Positions 36,313 through 44,924 of a DNA stretch of 64,000 bases are shown piece by piece; position 1 is the first letter of the stretch, and every line of letters starts with the position of its first letter. The notes under the pieces are model-generated. The model was not told the origin of the DNA. It worked only from the letters and a program-made list of their open reading frames with translations, and ran no database searches. Both the position numbers and the translations under genes were made by a program. The stretch is from Paenibacillus agilis (GTDB lineage: Bacteria > Bacillota > Bacilli > Paenibacillales > Paenibacillaceae). The stretch spans positions 522,495 through 586,494 of the forward strand of contig NZ_VNJK01000002.1 in NCBI RefSeq assembly GCF_007786455.1. The letters are read 5' to 3'.

Positions 36313-36403
36313 TGGCGGAAAGGGTGGGATTCGAACCCACGCACGCCTCGCGACGCCTAGTTGATTTCGAGTCAACCCCCTTGGGCCTCTTGGGTACCTT
36401 TCC
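36313..36403 (-). tRNA. tRNA-Ser (anticodon CGA)
   Basis: 91 bases including encoded CCA. Acceptor GGAAAGG pairs with CCTTTCC; the anticodon arm is GTTGA-CTCGAAA-TCAAC with CGA in the middle of the loop; a long variable arm (GCGTCGCGAGGCGT region) marks a class II tRNA; the T arm has GTTCGAATC. It reads UCG serine codons. Confidence 0.92.
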
Positions 36404-36525
36404 ACAGTATAGATGATTATATCATAGCAAACATACGGATGCAATAATCATTGCCAATATTTGATCTTACCCACATATAAAAAATGCCCCAATTAAGGGG
36501 CATTTTCCACATTACCATCAGAATC

Positions 36526-36738
36526 TTATTCATGAGCTGTAGCATCAGGATTGGAACGAAGCACTTTTTTCATGCTCTTCTCAAACTTCGCGCGCGGAAT
36601 AAGCACACTATGCTTGCACCCCACACACTTGATTCGGATGTCCATTCCCATACGAATAATCTCCATCTCATTTGTTCCACAAGGATGCTGTTTTTTCATT
36701 TGCACGATATCGCCTAGGTTAAATACCTTACGCTCCAT
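36526..36738 (-). CDS. DUF951 (YyzM-like) protein
   Basis: 70 residues: FNLGDIVQMKKQHPCGTNEMEIIRMGMDIRIKCVGCKHSVLIPRAKFEKSMKKVL is nearly the whole domain, with CGTNEW-type Cys and a CxxC (CVGC) that may bind zinc. Family function unknown; usually next to an MscS gene near parAB, as here. The ATG follows AAGGAGG and lies 11 bases inside the end of mscS; 24 more upstream codons lack a ribosome site. Confidence 0.85.
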   Translation of the reverse strand: MERKVFNLGDIVQMKKQHPCGTNEMEIIRMGMDIRIKCVGCKHSVLIPRAKFEKSMKKVLRSNPDATAHE

Positions 36739-37672
36739 GCGTAGGTCCTCCTTGTTCTTGTCGGTGATAAGTAACCATTTTAGGATACGGTATCTCAATA
36801 CCGTGCTCATCCAGTGACTTCTTCACCTCAAGATTAATTAATCGTGATACAACGGCTTGTGTAAATGGCTTACATTCTGCAATAATGCGGATCGTAATTC
36901 CAGAAGCTGCAAGAGATTGTACACCTAGAACTTGTGGCACTTTAACCATATTCGTATTTTGTTCAGGCAGCTTTTCTAGTGTCTCTTTCATAATTTCCGT
37001 CGCTCTATCGATGTTTTCTTCATAAGCAATCGATACATCAACGACTGCGATCGAGTTATTCAAAGAGAAGTTTGTTACGTCGGTAATATTTCCATTCGGA
37101 ACAATATGAACTTCACCAGTCCAGCTATGAATTCTCGTCGAACGCAGGCCGATCATTTCAACAGTACCTTGGAATTGATTAATGGCAACCACATCCCCTA
37201 CCGCGAATTGATCCTCGAAAATTATGAAGAACCCTGTCATGACATCTTTAACAAGACTCTGTGCTCCAAAACCTACTGCCAAGCCAATAACCCCGGCCCC
37301 GGCCAATAACGGTGCCAAATTGACATTAAACACAGACAAAATGAACATAATCATAATAAAGTTCATAACTAGAGATATCATATTTTTAAGCAGCTTGCCC
37401 ACTGTAAATAGACGACGTGGATTCACATTAATTCTCGCATGATCCTTCGACTTCATGGCATGATCAATCATACGATGAACGACAAAGATTGCTAGTCTCG
37501 TAATAATCGTAATAAATGCAATCTTAATCAGCGCTACCAGCATAACTTCCCATGTCTGGCTGTTCATCACCCAACTCACAAAATCATCTTTCCACCGTTC
37601 AAATACGGTTAACGTCTGCTGGATATCCGGCTCTACATTCGTCGGCTCTGCTACAAAATAGCTATTCAGCAT
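36728..37672 (-). CDS. MscS-family mechanosensitive channel
   Basis: About 314 residues with an N-terminal soluble stretch, three membrane helices and the MscS pore/beta domain: GAGVIGLAVGFGAQSLVKDVMTGFFIIFEDQFAVGDVV near 135-172 is the signature, including the glycine/alanine-packed pore helix; VEMIGLRSTRIHSWTGEVHIVPNGNI follows. It should open under membrane tension to release solutes on osmotic downshift. The ATG used follows GGAGGG; upstream in-frame codons (24) lack one. Confidence 0.88.
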   Translation of the reverse strand: MLNSYFVAEPTNVEPDIQQTLTVFERWKDDFVSWVMNSQTWEVMLVALIKIAFITIITRLAIFVVHRMIDHAMKSKDHARINVNPRRLFTVGKLLKNMISLVMNFIMIMFILSVFNVNLAPLLAGAGVIGLAVGFGAQSLVKDVMTGFFIIFEDQFAVGDVVAINQFQGTVEMIGLRSTRIHSWTGEVHIVPNGNITDVTNFSLNNSIAVVDVSIAYEENIDRATEIMKETLEKLPEQNTNMVKVPQVLGVQSLAASGITIRIIAECKPFTQAVVSRLINLEVKKSLDEHGIEIPYPKMVTYHRQEQGGPTHGA

Positions 37673-37682
37673 CGTATCCCTC

Positions 37683-37952
37683 CTATCCATTCCATACACA
37701 TTCATAATCATCATCCACTGGCTTAAAAATACCACGAATAACAACCTGCTGCTCTATTAGCAATACCTTTACTTCTTCTAGTATGGCAAAAGGAAAGCGA
37801 ATCGACAAGGCACAACCTGCTGTAATTTCTTTCGGGGTGGGAAAAGTATCTATGTCCATGTCCATATATTCCATTAACATTTCTGCTCGCAATGCTTGCT
37901 GTGTAGAATCAAACGCCATTACAAGCCATTCAGCATCAATTGGTTGTGTCAC
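37683..37952 (-). CDS. DUF3343 protein (putative Se/S carrier-like)
   Basis: 89 residues: WLVMAFDSTQQALRAEMLMEYMDMDIDTFPTPKEITAGCALSIRFP is the DUF3343 pattern, with one conserved cysteine in the AGCAL motif. Such proteins are often linked to cysteine desulfurases and are proposed to carry sulfur or selenium; a cysteine-desulfurase-family gene lies 1.3 kb away. It starts at a GTG behind GAGAGGGG and lies 10 bases before mscS. Confidence 0.78.
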   Translation of the reverse strand: MTQPIDAEWLVMAFDSTQQALRAEMLMEYMDMDIDTFPTPKEITAGCALSIRFPFAILEEVKVLLIEQQVVIRGIFKPVDDDYECVWNG

Positions 37953-38078
37953 GGCAATCCCCTCTCATATCCGCTTTTATCGTCTAGCGAAAGAAAATCT
38001 ACTTGTACATACGTATGAATCGGCCTTTTCTTCCATATACTGATTACTATCTATTTATAGAGACGGAGGCTGAAACGT

Positions 38079-38672
38079 ATGTCCTACCCTTTCTTTCAAC
38101 GTCCTTCCTCATCTGAGCCAACAATGGTTAAGCTCCCTTATGACCAGCCTGAATCGTTTCCTCTTATTATTAATGCTTGTATGGAGCATATCAAGTTACG
38201 TGCGCATCATCAACCTATTGCTGTTGTATGTATTGGAACAGATCGTTCTACGGGTGATTGCTTAGGCCCTCTCGTCGGAAGCCGATTAGAACGCATGGAT
38301 ACGTATGCCTATCATTTATACGGAACACTAGCAGAACCAGTCCATGCTGTGAATCTCCAACAAAAGCTCCAGCAGTTAAATGAGCAGCTTCCTAATGCGT
38401 TTGTCATCGCCGTAGATGCCTGCTTAGGACAAAGCACTAGTGTTGGTCTTATTCAAGTTCAATCGGGGCCTGTGAAGCCTGGTGCGGGTGTAAATAAACA
38501 ATTGCCCCCGGTTGGTGACATGCATCTTACAGGCATCGTCAACATCGGAGGCTTTATGGAGTATTTTGTGCTGCAAAATACACGACTGCATCTTGTGATG
38601 AACATGGCTGATATCATTGCAGATTCTTTGCACCAAGCCATTATCCGTTCAGTACGTGCTTATGAAGCTTAA
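38079..38672 (+). CDS. yyaC: YyaC-family (DUF1256) sporulation protein
   Basis: 197 residues. DUF1256 marks: VVCIGTDRSTGDCLGPLVGSRLE near residues 46-68, YGTLAEPVHAVNL, VIAVDACLGQSTSVGLIQVQ near 112-131, and VGDMHLTGIVNIGGFMEYFVLQNTRLHLVM. The fold is related to germination protease GPR; YyaC is expressed in sporulation in Bacillus. It faces the opposite way to its neighbours, as in B. subtilis. GGAGG precedes the ATG. Confidence 0.9.
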   Translation: MSYPFFQRPSSSEPTMVKLPYDQPESFPLIINACMEHIKLRAHHQPIAVVCIGTDRSTGDCLGPLVGSRLERMDTYAYHLYGTLAEPVHAVNLQQKLQQLNEQLPNAFVIAVDACLGQSTSVGLIQVQSGPVKPGAGVNKQLPPVGDMHLTGIVNIGGFMEYFVLQNTRLHLVMNMADIIADSLHQAIIRSVRAYEA

Positions 38673-38701
38673 TTAATTTGTTTAATTGTTTACGAAATAA
38701 A

Positions 38702-39199
38702 TTATGATGAACGTTTGCTCATTGCCTGTCCCACCGCTTTTTGTTCTTCAGGTGACAAAGTGTACATCGATTGACCACTTTCTACTGGCTTGGCATACAC
38801 GTAAGTATGATCTCTGCTATGAATACCCGTTAAAATGAACCCGCTGCTTTGTTCGTCTAATATAGCCGCGGAAAAACTTAGCTCGCCTCCACCTTGATCA
38901 AACGCATTGTAGCGCACGATGCCTACATGACCTGCATGCGCCTTAACTTTTTGACTCAACTGTTGGAGCTTACTAGCCTGCTCTTCATTAATGACATGAA
39001 GACGCTCCATTTCAATCTGCATCTGTCCAAGCAAAGACTCTAGATCGTCTACTCCCGACTCTCTCATTACGGCGTGGAAGCGACGTTTCAATTTACGTAT
39101 TTGGCTTCCTTGAATCATAATTGTAATTAATAAAAGGAACGTTATTGCAGCCGTACCAATTACTAACCACGGCCCTACATTAGTCATGTTCATACTCAT
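38702..39199 (-). CDS. DUF4446 protein, membrane-anchored with coiled coil
   Basis: 165 residues. One membrane helix (PWLVIGTAAITFLLLITIMIQ), a basic turn (RKLKRRF), then a coiled coil at about 45-85 (LESLLGQMQIEMERLHVINEEQASKLQQLSQKV) and the DUF4446 core HVGIVRYNAFDQGGGELSFSAAILDEQSSGFILTGIHSRDHTYVYAKPV. Function unknown; commonly near parAB in Bacillales. The ATG chosen follows AGGAGAG at ten bases; eight upstream codons are also open. Confidence 0.85.
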   Translation of the reverse strand: MSMNMTNVGPWLVIGTAAITFLLLITIMIQGSQIRKLKRRFHAVMRESGVDDLESLLGQMQIEMERLHVINEEQASKLQQLSQKVKAHAGHVGIVRYNAFDQGGGELSFSAAILDEQSSGFILTGIHSRDHTYVYAKPVESGQSMYTLSPEEQKAVGQAMSKRSS

Positions 39200-39232
39200 G
39201 TTCGTCGCTCTCTCCTGCTTCAATCAATTCAT

Positions 39233-40402
39233 TTACTTCCGCGAACTTTCGCTACAATGCTTTACTGCCGCTACTAATTTTTCGATATCTTCCATTATCG
39301 TGTTCCAGCCTATACTTGCCCGTACTGCACCTTCACCAATAGTCCCCGCTGTCGCATGTGCAAGTGGTGTACAATGATATCCTGCGCGTACTGCGATGCC
39401 GAATTCCCGATCCAGACGAAAAGCCAACTCTGAGCTATCCAGTGTATGTATCTGAAAAGCAACAATTCCTGTCCTAGCTTCCCCCAGTTTCGGCCCAAGC
39501 ACACGCACTCCTGGTATCGTCATGAGACCCTTCATGAGCTGCTGAGTTAACTCCCATTCGTGTTCATAAAGCTTATGCACCGTTTGCTTCATAATAAAGC
39601 GAATACCCGCCTCTAATCCTGCTATTCCGATCGTATTCGGCGTCCCCGCTTCATAGCGATCTGGCCGAGTCTCAGGCTGCTCTACTTCCTCAGAGTGACT
39701 GCCTGTCCCTCCATACAAAAGTGGTTTTACATCCAATTCGGGATGGATATATAACCCACCAGTACCAGTTGGACCAAGCAATCCTTTATGCCCAGGAAAT
39801 GCGAGCATATCAATTCCCATAGATTGAACGTCAATGGGTACAACACCAGCAGATTGAGCTGCGTCAACCAAAAACAGCAATCCGTGATGTTTAGCAAGCA
39901 TACCTAATTCTTTAACTGGTAGTATGGAACCGAGCAGATTCGAACTATGATTGCAAATAAGCAGCTTTGTTTTGTCAGTGATTGCTGCCTCAACCTGCTT
40001 AACATCCAGATTACCGTGTACATCCGTATCTATATAGGTAACCGAAATGCCTTTATCCTTTTTTAACCATCCCAATGGCCTTCGTACTGAATTATGCTCC
40101 ACCGATGTAGCAATGACATGATCGCCAGCATTCAGCACACCCATAATTGCCATATTTAATGCCATTGTAGTGTTCAATGTAAAAGCAATATCAAGTGGAT
40201 TTTGAATATGGAACAATTCAGCAATAGCCATCCGAGCCCGCATTAAACGCTTGCCTGCTTGTACAGCCATCACATGTCCGCCACGCCCTGGATTGGCTCC
40301 TTCTTCCTCCATTGCCTTCCACATAGCTTCCTGTACACATTTGGGCTTGGGCCAAGAAGTAGCCGCATGATCAAGATATACGATACTGTTCTGTGGTGAC
40401 AT
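39233..40402 (-). CDS. Cysteine desulfurase family protein (class V aminotransferase)
   Basis: 389 residues, full length. The PLP lysine is in FPGHKGLLGPTGTGG (Lys206 from this start); VDAAQSAG holds the cofactor Asp, and RAGYHCTPLAH carries the sulfur-accepting Cys344 near the C-terminus. It most resembles the subfamily distinct from IscS and SufS that often sits with DUF3343 carriers. It would move sulfur (or selenium) from cysteine to an acceptor. The ATG follows AGGGGAG at eight bases; a TTG just before it is less likely. Confidence 0.85.
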   Translation of the reverse strand: MSPQNSIVYLDHAATSWPKPKCVQEAMWKAMEEEGANPGRGGHVMAVQAGKRLMRARMAIAELFHIQNPLDIAFTLNTTMALNMAIMGVLNAGDHVIATSVEHNSVRRPLGWLKKDKGISVTYIDTDVHGNLDVKQVEAAITDKTKLLICNHSSNLLGSILPVKELGMLAKHHGLLFLVDAAQSAGVVPIDVQSMGIDMLAFPGHKGLLGPTGTGGLYIHPELDVKPLLYGGTGSHSEEVEQPETRPDRYEAGTPNTIGIAGLEAGIRFIMKQTVHKLYEHEWELTQQLMKGLMTIPGVRVLGPKLGEARTGIVAFQIHTLDSSELAFRLDREFGIAVRAGYHCTPLAHATAGTIGEGAVRASIGWNTIMEDIEKLVAAVKHCSESSRK

Positions 40403-40542
40403 CAATAAGTCTCCCCTCTACAGCTCACTAGAATGGTTATTTCTACTTTTTACCCCTGTAACATGCTCTCTTACTTTATTACAGGTTTGAATGAATTGGA
40501 TGACAGGGTTTTAACTTTTTTCAATTTTATTTGGCAAAAAAA

Positions 40543-40592
40543 GATAGCATCTCTAGATGCCGCTAGCTAACGCAACATCTAAGGGTGCTATC
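40543..40592 (-). terminator. Terminator of parAB
   Basis: GATAGCAT...CTAGATG pairs with CATCTAAGGGTGCTATC; seven T follow on the minus strand. Confidence 0.75.
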
Positions 40593-40649
40593 GCTTATGT
40601 TACTCATGTATCATCGTTGTCACTACATACGCCTCTTCAGCTCTAATAG

Positions 40650-41495
40650 CTATAACGCATTTAACATCTCTAACAAGCGTTCTAGATCCTGTTGATTGTA
40701 GTACGAAATCTCAATTTTGCCCTTACTTTTGCTGGCCTTGATTTTTACCGTAGTACGGAAGCGTTCACGAAGTGTATCTTCTAGCTCATCCAAATAAGGA
40801 TCTTTTGCTGCCATTTTTTTCTTATCTTGTGCTTTCCCTTTGCGATTCATCACTTGAATCGCTTCTTCAAGCTGACGCACACTCCACTCATTGCTAATAG
40901 AAGATTTCGTCAGTTGAATCATTTTGACTGCATCCTTAATACCAGCCAATGCGCGGGCATGTCCCATCGTTAGTGTTCCACGTGAAACATGTTCTTTTAC
41001 TTCATCTGGCAACTGAAGAAGTCGTAGAAAGTTAGCGATATGAGACCGAGACTTTCCTACCTTCACGGAAAGCTCTTCTTGTGTTAATGAGAGTTGTTCC
41101 ATTAGGTTATGGTACGCTTGTGCCAATTCTAAAGCATTTAAGTTTTCACGCTGCAAGTTCTCGATCAGCGCTATTTCCATCGTTTGCTCATCCGAAAATG
41201 CACGGACAACAGCTGGAACTTTTTCTAAACCAAGTAGCTGCGAAGCGCGGAAACGCCTCTCACCTGCAATAATTTCGTATCCTTTTAGTACACTACGAAC
41301 GATAATAGGTTGAATAACACCATGCTGGCGAATAGACTCTGCCAGCTCTTGAATGGCTTGATCATCAAAGTGCTTCCGAGGCTGATAGGGATTCGGTCTG
41401 AGCTGCTGAAGTGCTATCTCGATTACTCGATCATCTTCCTGCACTGCTAACGATGGAATGAGTGCATCCAGCCCTCGTCCTAAACGTTTACTCAT
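40650..41495 (-). CDS. parB: Chromosome partition protein ParB (Spo0J)
   Basis: 281 residues. The N-terminal CTPase domain shows YQPRKHFDDQAIQELAESIRQHGVIQPIIVR and GERRFRAS (the CTP-binding C motif), the central HTH domain shows LSVKVGKSRSHIANFLRLLQLP, and the C-terminus (about 235-281) is the dimer domain. It loads and slides on DNA around parS sites, with ParA/Soj directs origin segregation and affects DnaA activity. A consensus parS lies within its own gene. Overlaps parA by eight bases. Confidence 0.95.
   Translation of the reverse strand: MSKRLGRGLDALIPSLAVQEDDRVIEIALQQLRPNPYQPRKHFDDQAIQELAESIRQHGVIQPIIVRSVLKGYEIIAGERRFRASQLLGLEKVPAVVRAFSDEQTMEIALIENLQRENLNALELAQAYHNLMEQLSLTQEELSVKVGKSRSHIANFLRLLQLPDEVKEHVSRGTLTMGHARALAGIKDAVKMIQLTKSSISNEWSVRQLEEAIQVMNRKGKAQDKKKMAAKDPYLDELEDTLRERFRTTVKIKASKSKGKIEISYYNQQDLERLLEMLNAL
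40974..40989. promoter_or_regulatory. parS: parS site within parB
   Basis: TGTTCCACGTGAAACA, a perfect match to the Bacillus parS consensus TGTTNCACGTGAAACA. Confidence 0.92.
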
Positions 41496-42252
41496 ACGTT
41501 ATCACTTCCTTCGCCAGTTCCAAATATACTTCTGCACCTTTTGATCTTGAATCATAGGTCATAATTGACTGACCATGCGATGGGGCCTCGCTTAAACGAA
41601 CGTTTCGCGGGATAATGGTTTGATACACTTTTGCTTGGAAATACTTCTTTACTTCCTCGATGACTTGAAGACCTAGATTAGTACGGGCATCCAACATCGT
41701 TAACAATACCCCTTCAATTTGAAGGGACGTATTTAAATGCTTCTGCACGAGACGAACTGTATTGAGTAGTTGACTCAATCCTTCGAGCGCATAATACTCA
41801 CACTGAATCGGAATGATGACCGATTGAGCTGCTGTAAGTGAATTAATCGTTAAAATGCCTAAGGAAGGAGGACAATCAATCAAGATATAGTCATACTGAT
41901 GAGACACCAACTGAAGTGATTTCTTCAATCGAACTTCCCTTGATATCGTTGGTACGAGTTCTATCTCAGCCCCAGCTAGTTGGATCGTTGCCGGTAGTAT
42001 ATCCATACCTTCAACATTGGTCTTTAGAACGGCTTCCTGTGGATGAATATCATTAATAATGACATCATAAATACAATTTGCTACATCTGCCTTGTTTACA
42101 CCTACGCCGCTTGTTGTGTTACCTTGTGGATCAATATCAACAAGCAACACTCTTTTGCCTAATATCGCTAGCCCTGCACCCAAGTTGACGGTGGTAGTTG
42201 TTTTCCCTACTCCGCCTTTTTGGTTGGTAATGGCAATGATTTTAGCCGCCAT
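41488..42252 (-). CDS. parA: Chromosome partition ATPase ParA (Soj)
   Basis: 254 residues. Deviant Walker A KGGVGKTTTTVNL near residues 11-23 with the signature lysine, VDIDPQGNTTSG near 39-50, and DCPPSLGILTINSL near 120. It forms ATP-dependent dimers on DNA, is stimulated by ParB, and in Bacillus also acts on DnaA. A GTG three codons upstream is possible; the ATG giving MAAKIIAITN fits the family. Confidence 0.94.
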   Translation of the reverse strand: MAAKIIAITNQKGGVGKTTTTVNLGAGLAILGKRVLLVDIDPQGNTTSGVGVNKADVANCIYDVIINDIHPQEAVLKTNVEGMDILPATIQLAGAEIELVPTISREVRLKKSLQLVSHQYDYILIDCPPSLGILTINSLTAAQSVIIPIQCEYYALEGLSQLLNTVRLVQKHLNTSLQIEGVLLTMLDARTNLGLQVIEEVKKYFQAKVYQTIIPRNVRLSEAPSHGQSIMTYDSRSKGAEVYLELAKEVITYE

Positions 42253-42572
42253 TCCTCTCACCCCAATGCCCTTTCTTGTCGTACCATCTAGCTGCTAAAC
42301 AGAAATATTTGTACTCGCAGATTCTGTATTGTCCTTTTGTTTTGGTAGACTTATTCCATAGGTTAAATATAAACGTAATTAACTGTCCATCCTTGATATA
42401 TACTCTATTCATTTCAAGATAAATGAGTATATAGCCATTACGCTACACAGTAGTATCATTGTGTAATTCTCTATATAGCGTAATAACAGAACTCCATTGG
42501 ACCATTATAATTTGCTATATGTGTACCATTGATGAACTTGTTACACTCACTATTGCATTCATTAAATAAAAA

Positions 42573-42590
42573 AAGCGGCATGTGCCGCTT
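42573..42590 (-). terminator. Terminator of noc
   Basis: AAGCGGCA/TGCCGCTT perfect stem, then a run of seven T on the minus strand. Confidence 0.8.
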
Positions 42591-42639
42591 GCTCCATACG
42601 TACATGAATGGCTGGCTGTCCAATCAGTCGTGAGTCAAA

Positions 42640-43455
42640 TTAGCGCTTTGGTATGCGGATGACGATTTCATAGTGATCTTCATGATCACGTTCATCTGTC
42701 TTAATAGCCATACCAGAGCCAGAAATCATATCTACCGATTGACGAATTGTATTAAGTGCTAAACGCACATCTTTCGTGTATGATACACGCTTTGATTTCT
42801 TCGGCGTATGAATCTGCTTATAAAAAGCAACTCTAGCTTCTGTCTGCTTCACATTTAGCTCTTTTGTTATAATTTCTTCCAATAGTTTAATCTGAAGATC
42901 TTCAGATTCAAGACCGAGTAGAGCTCTAGCATGTCGCTCAGACACTTTACGCTCCATCAGTGCTTGCTTTATACCTTCTGGTAACTGAAGCAGACGTATT
43001 TTATTCGCTATCGTCGACTGACTTTTGCCTAGCCGTTGAGCCAAACTCTCCTGCGTCAAATCATGCAGGTCAATCAGTTTTTGATAGGCGACAGCTTCCT
43101 CGATCGAAGTTAACCCTTCCCGCTGCAAGTTCTCGATTAAAGCAATCGAGGCAGCCTGAGAATCATTAAATTCACGAATAATAGCAGGAATAGTTGCATG
43201 GCCAAGCTTCGTTACAGCACGATAGCGGCGCTCACCTGCAATAATTTCATATTTACCGTTGCGAGGACGAACGACGATTGGCTGTATAACGCCATGCGTT
43301 TTAATCGTTTGAGCCAACTCATCAATACGATCGTCATCAAACACCGTTCGCGGTTGGTAAGGGCTCATTGCGATGTCTCCTACAGGAAGCATCTTAACCT
43401 CATCTTGAGCCTGACGATCCGCAAACCCCAGTAACCGAGAAAGTTGTTCTTTCAT
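42640..43455 (-). CDS. noc: Nucleoid occlusion protein Noc
   Basis: 271 residues, a ParB paralogue: [39 protein letters not shown], then [32 protein letters not shown]. The short N-terminal segment [11 protein letters not shown] is the amphipathic membrane-targeting helix typical of Noc, which ParB lacks. It binds its own sites across the chromosome and keeps division off the nucleoid. Position between rsmG and parA is the standard one. Confidence 0.93.
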   Translation of the reverse strand: MKEQLSRLLGFADRQAQDEVKMLPVGDIAMSPYQPRTVFDDDRIDELAQTIKTHGVIQPIVVRPRNGKYEIIAGERRYRAVTKLGHATIPAIIREFNDSQAASIALIENLQREGLTSIEEAVAYQKLIDLHDLTQESLAQRLGKSQSTIANKIRLLQLPEGIKQALMERKVSERHARALLGLESEDLQIKLLEEIITKELNVKQTEARVAFYKQIHTPKKSKRVSYTKDVRLALNTIRQSVDMISGSGMAIKTDERDHEDHYEIVIRIPKR

Positions 43456-43772
43456 CTGTATGTTCTACCACCTAACTTCATAGTAATGCCAGACAAACGC
43501 CAAGCCCTCAACCAACATCAATGTAACGAAGACAGAGCTATAGCTTTCATATTTCATAACAAACGTCAGAGATTTATATATTCCCTACTAGGACAAATAA
43601 ATTTGAAAGTTCGACACGTTGTCCAACATCGCAGTAAAGCTTATCTTCACGTGCTGCTGGACTACTTTTTTTACATCCCTTGTTATCTATTCTACTTACT
43701 TGAATTATATTCCTGCTTATTTCTATGAACTGCTTACGTTTCAGACAATTATTGGTTCTTCCAAGCGCTAAA

Positions 43773-43788
43773 TGTTTCACGTGAAACA
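43773..43788. promoter_or_regulatory. parS: parS site upstream of noc
   Basis: TGTTTCACGTGAAACA, a perfect 16-bp palindrome and consensus parS. The surrounding gap (43456-44125) shows no other gene. Confidence 0.93.
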
Positions 43789-44006
43789 ATACCACCTCAT
43801 TACTAAATTCCTATATCTGTATCGTATCATATTTTCAAGCAAAATAGATAGAATAAATGCAACTCTACGTGAAGTTTCCCCAGTCATTTTTAGAACGTCT
43901 ATAGATTATTTATAGTCAATGATTTATTCCATCATATTTAGTTATTTAAATCCAATTATTTTCCAATTATATAGGCATTTCTTTTTAAATCAGCAACCAC
44001 AAAAAA

Positions 44007-44034
44007 GCTATCTTTCATTAAGTAGAAAGATAGC
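44007..44034 (-). terminator. Terminator of rsmG
   Basis: GCTATCTTTC/GAAAGATAGC perfect 10-bp stem followed by TTTTTTGTGG on the minus strand. Confidence 0.85.
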
Positions 44035-44125
44035 CTCTTATTGTGTACATAAAACGATGCATCAGTCTTTCTCGCCAATTAATAACTAACACTGTACAGC
44101 GTACTTTTATCTATTCTTTTCAATT

Positions 44126-44848
44126 CTAAATGAGTGGTTCTTTCATTGGAGTACCTGGTTTACGTGGATAAGCTTTTGGTGTTTTACCTGTCTTTTCCAC
44201 AAGTACAATATGACGCTCGGATTGCTCCAATGGAAGCAGCAGTTTATGATCAGCTGTACGCTTCGCCAGAAGCAACTGAAGGCTGCGTGAAGCCTCTGCA
44301 ATCTCTTCTGCTGGATTATTACCTTTCATTGCGGCAAACGTTCCACCAGGGCGTACAAATGGCAAACAGAACTCATTTAATACGTTCATACGCGCAACTG
44401 CACGAGCTGTAGCAAGATCATACTGATCACGGTGCTCAGGCTTACGTGCCGCCTCTTCTGCACGAGCATGGACACAATTAACATCCTCAAGCCCTAACTC
44501 TGCGGCGAGGTGCTTCAAGAAACCGATACGTTTATTCAGAGAATCGATAATCGTAAGCTTCACATGTGGAAATAAAATTTTCAGCGGAATACCTGGAAAA
44601 CCCGCTCCAGAGCCTACGTCGATCATCGACTTAATCTCGTTCATCGGTACATAGAACGCCAACGTCAATGAGTCATAAAAATGCTTCTCATATACAGCTG
44701 CACGCTCCGTAATCCCAGTCAAGTTCATCCGTTCATTCCAATCAGCCAGTATTTCCACATACTGATCAAGTTGTTCGAACTGGCGCTCTGTAATAGCTAT
44801 CCCATGTGGAGCAAGCCAATCCAGTAACTGTTGTTGAATTTGATCCAT
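44126..44848 (-). CDS. rsmG: 16S rRNA (guanine527-N7)-methyltransferase RsmG
   Basis: 240 residues. SAM-binding Rossmann motifs: MIDVGSGAGFPGIPLKI near 66-82, TIIDSLNKRIGFLKHLA near 90, and DLATARAVA near 135. It methylates G527 in 16S rRNA; loss gives low-level streptomycin resistance in other bacteria. The start MDQIQQQLL follows GAGGGAG; 13 upstream codons are open but unlike the family. Confidence 0.95.
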   Translation of the reverse strand: MDQIQQQLLDWLAPHGIAITERQFEQLDQYVEILADWNERMNLTGITERAAVYEKHFYDSLTLAFYVPMNEIKSMIDVGSGAGFPGIPLKILFPHVKLTIIDSLNKRIGFLKHLAAELGLEDVNCVHARAEEAARKPEHRDQYDLATARAVARMNVLNEFCLPFVRPGGTFAAMKGNNPAEEIAEASRSLQLLLAKRTADHKLLLPLEQSERHIVLVEKTGKTPKAYPRKPGTPMKEPLI

Positions 44849-44876
44849 AGTTCCGTTCTCCCTCTTCAAGACTGCA

Positions 44877-44917
44877 TAACGGCTCAACGCACACCTAAAG
44901 TGAACATTGAGCCGTTA
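44877..44917. repeat. Inverted repeat between mnmG and rsmG
   Basis: TAACGGCTCAA and TTGAGCCGTTA, a perfect 11-bp inverted repeat with a 19-base spacer and no T run, so probably an mRNA hairpin and not a terminator. Confidence 0.5.
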
Positions 44918-44924
44918 TCATCAT

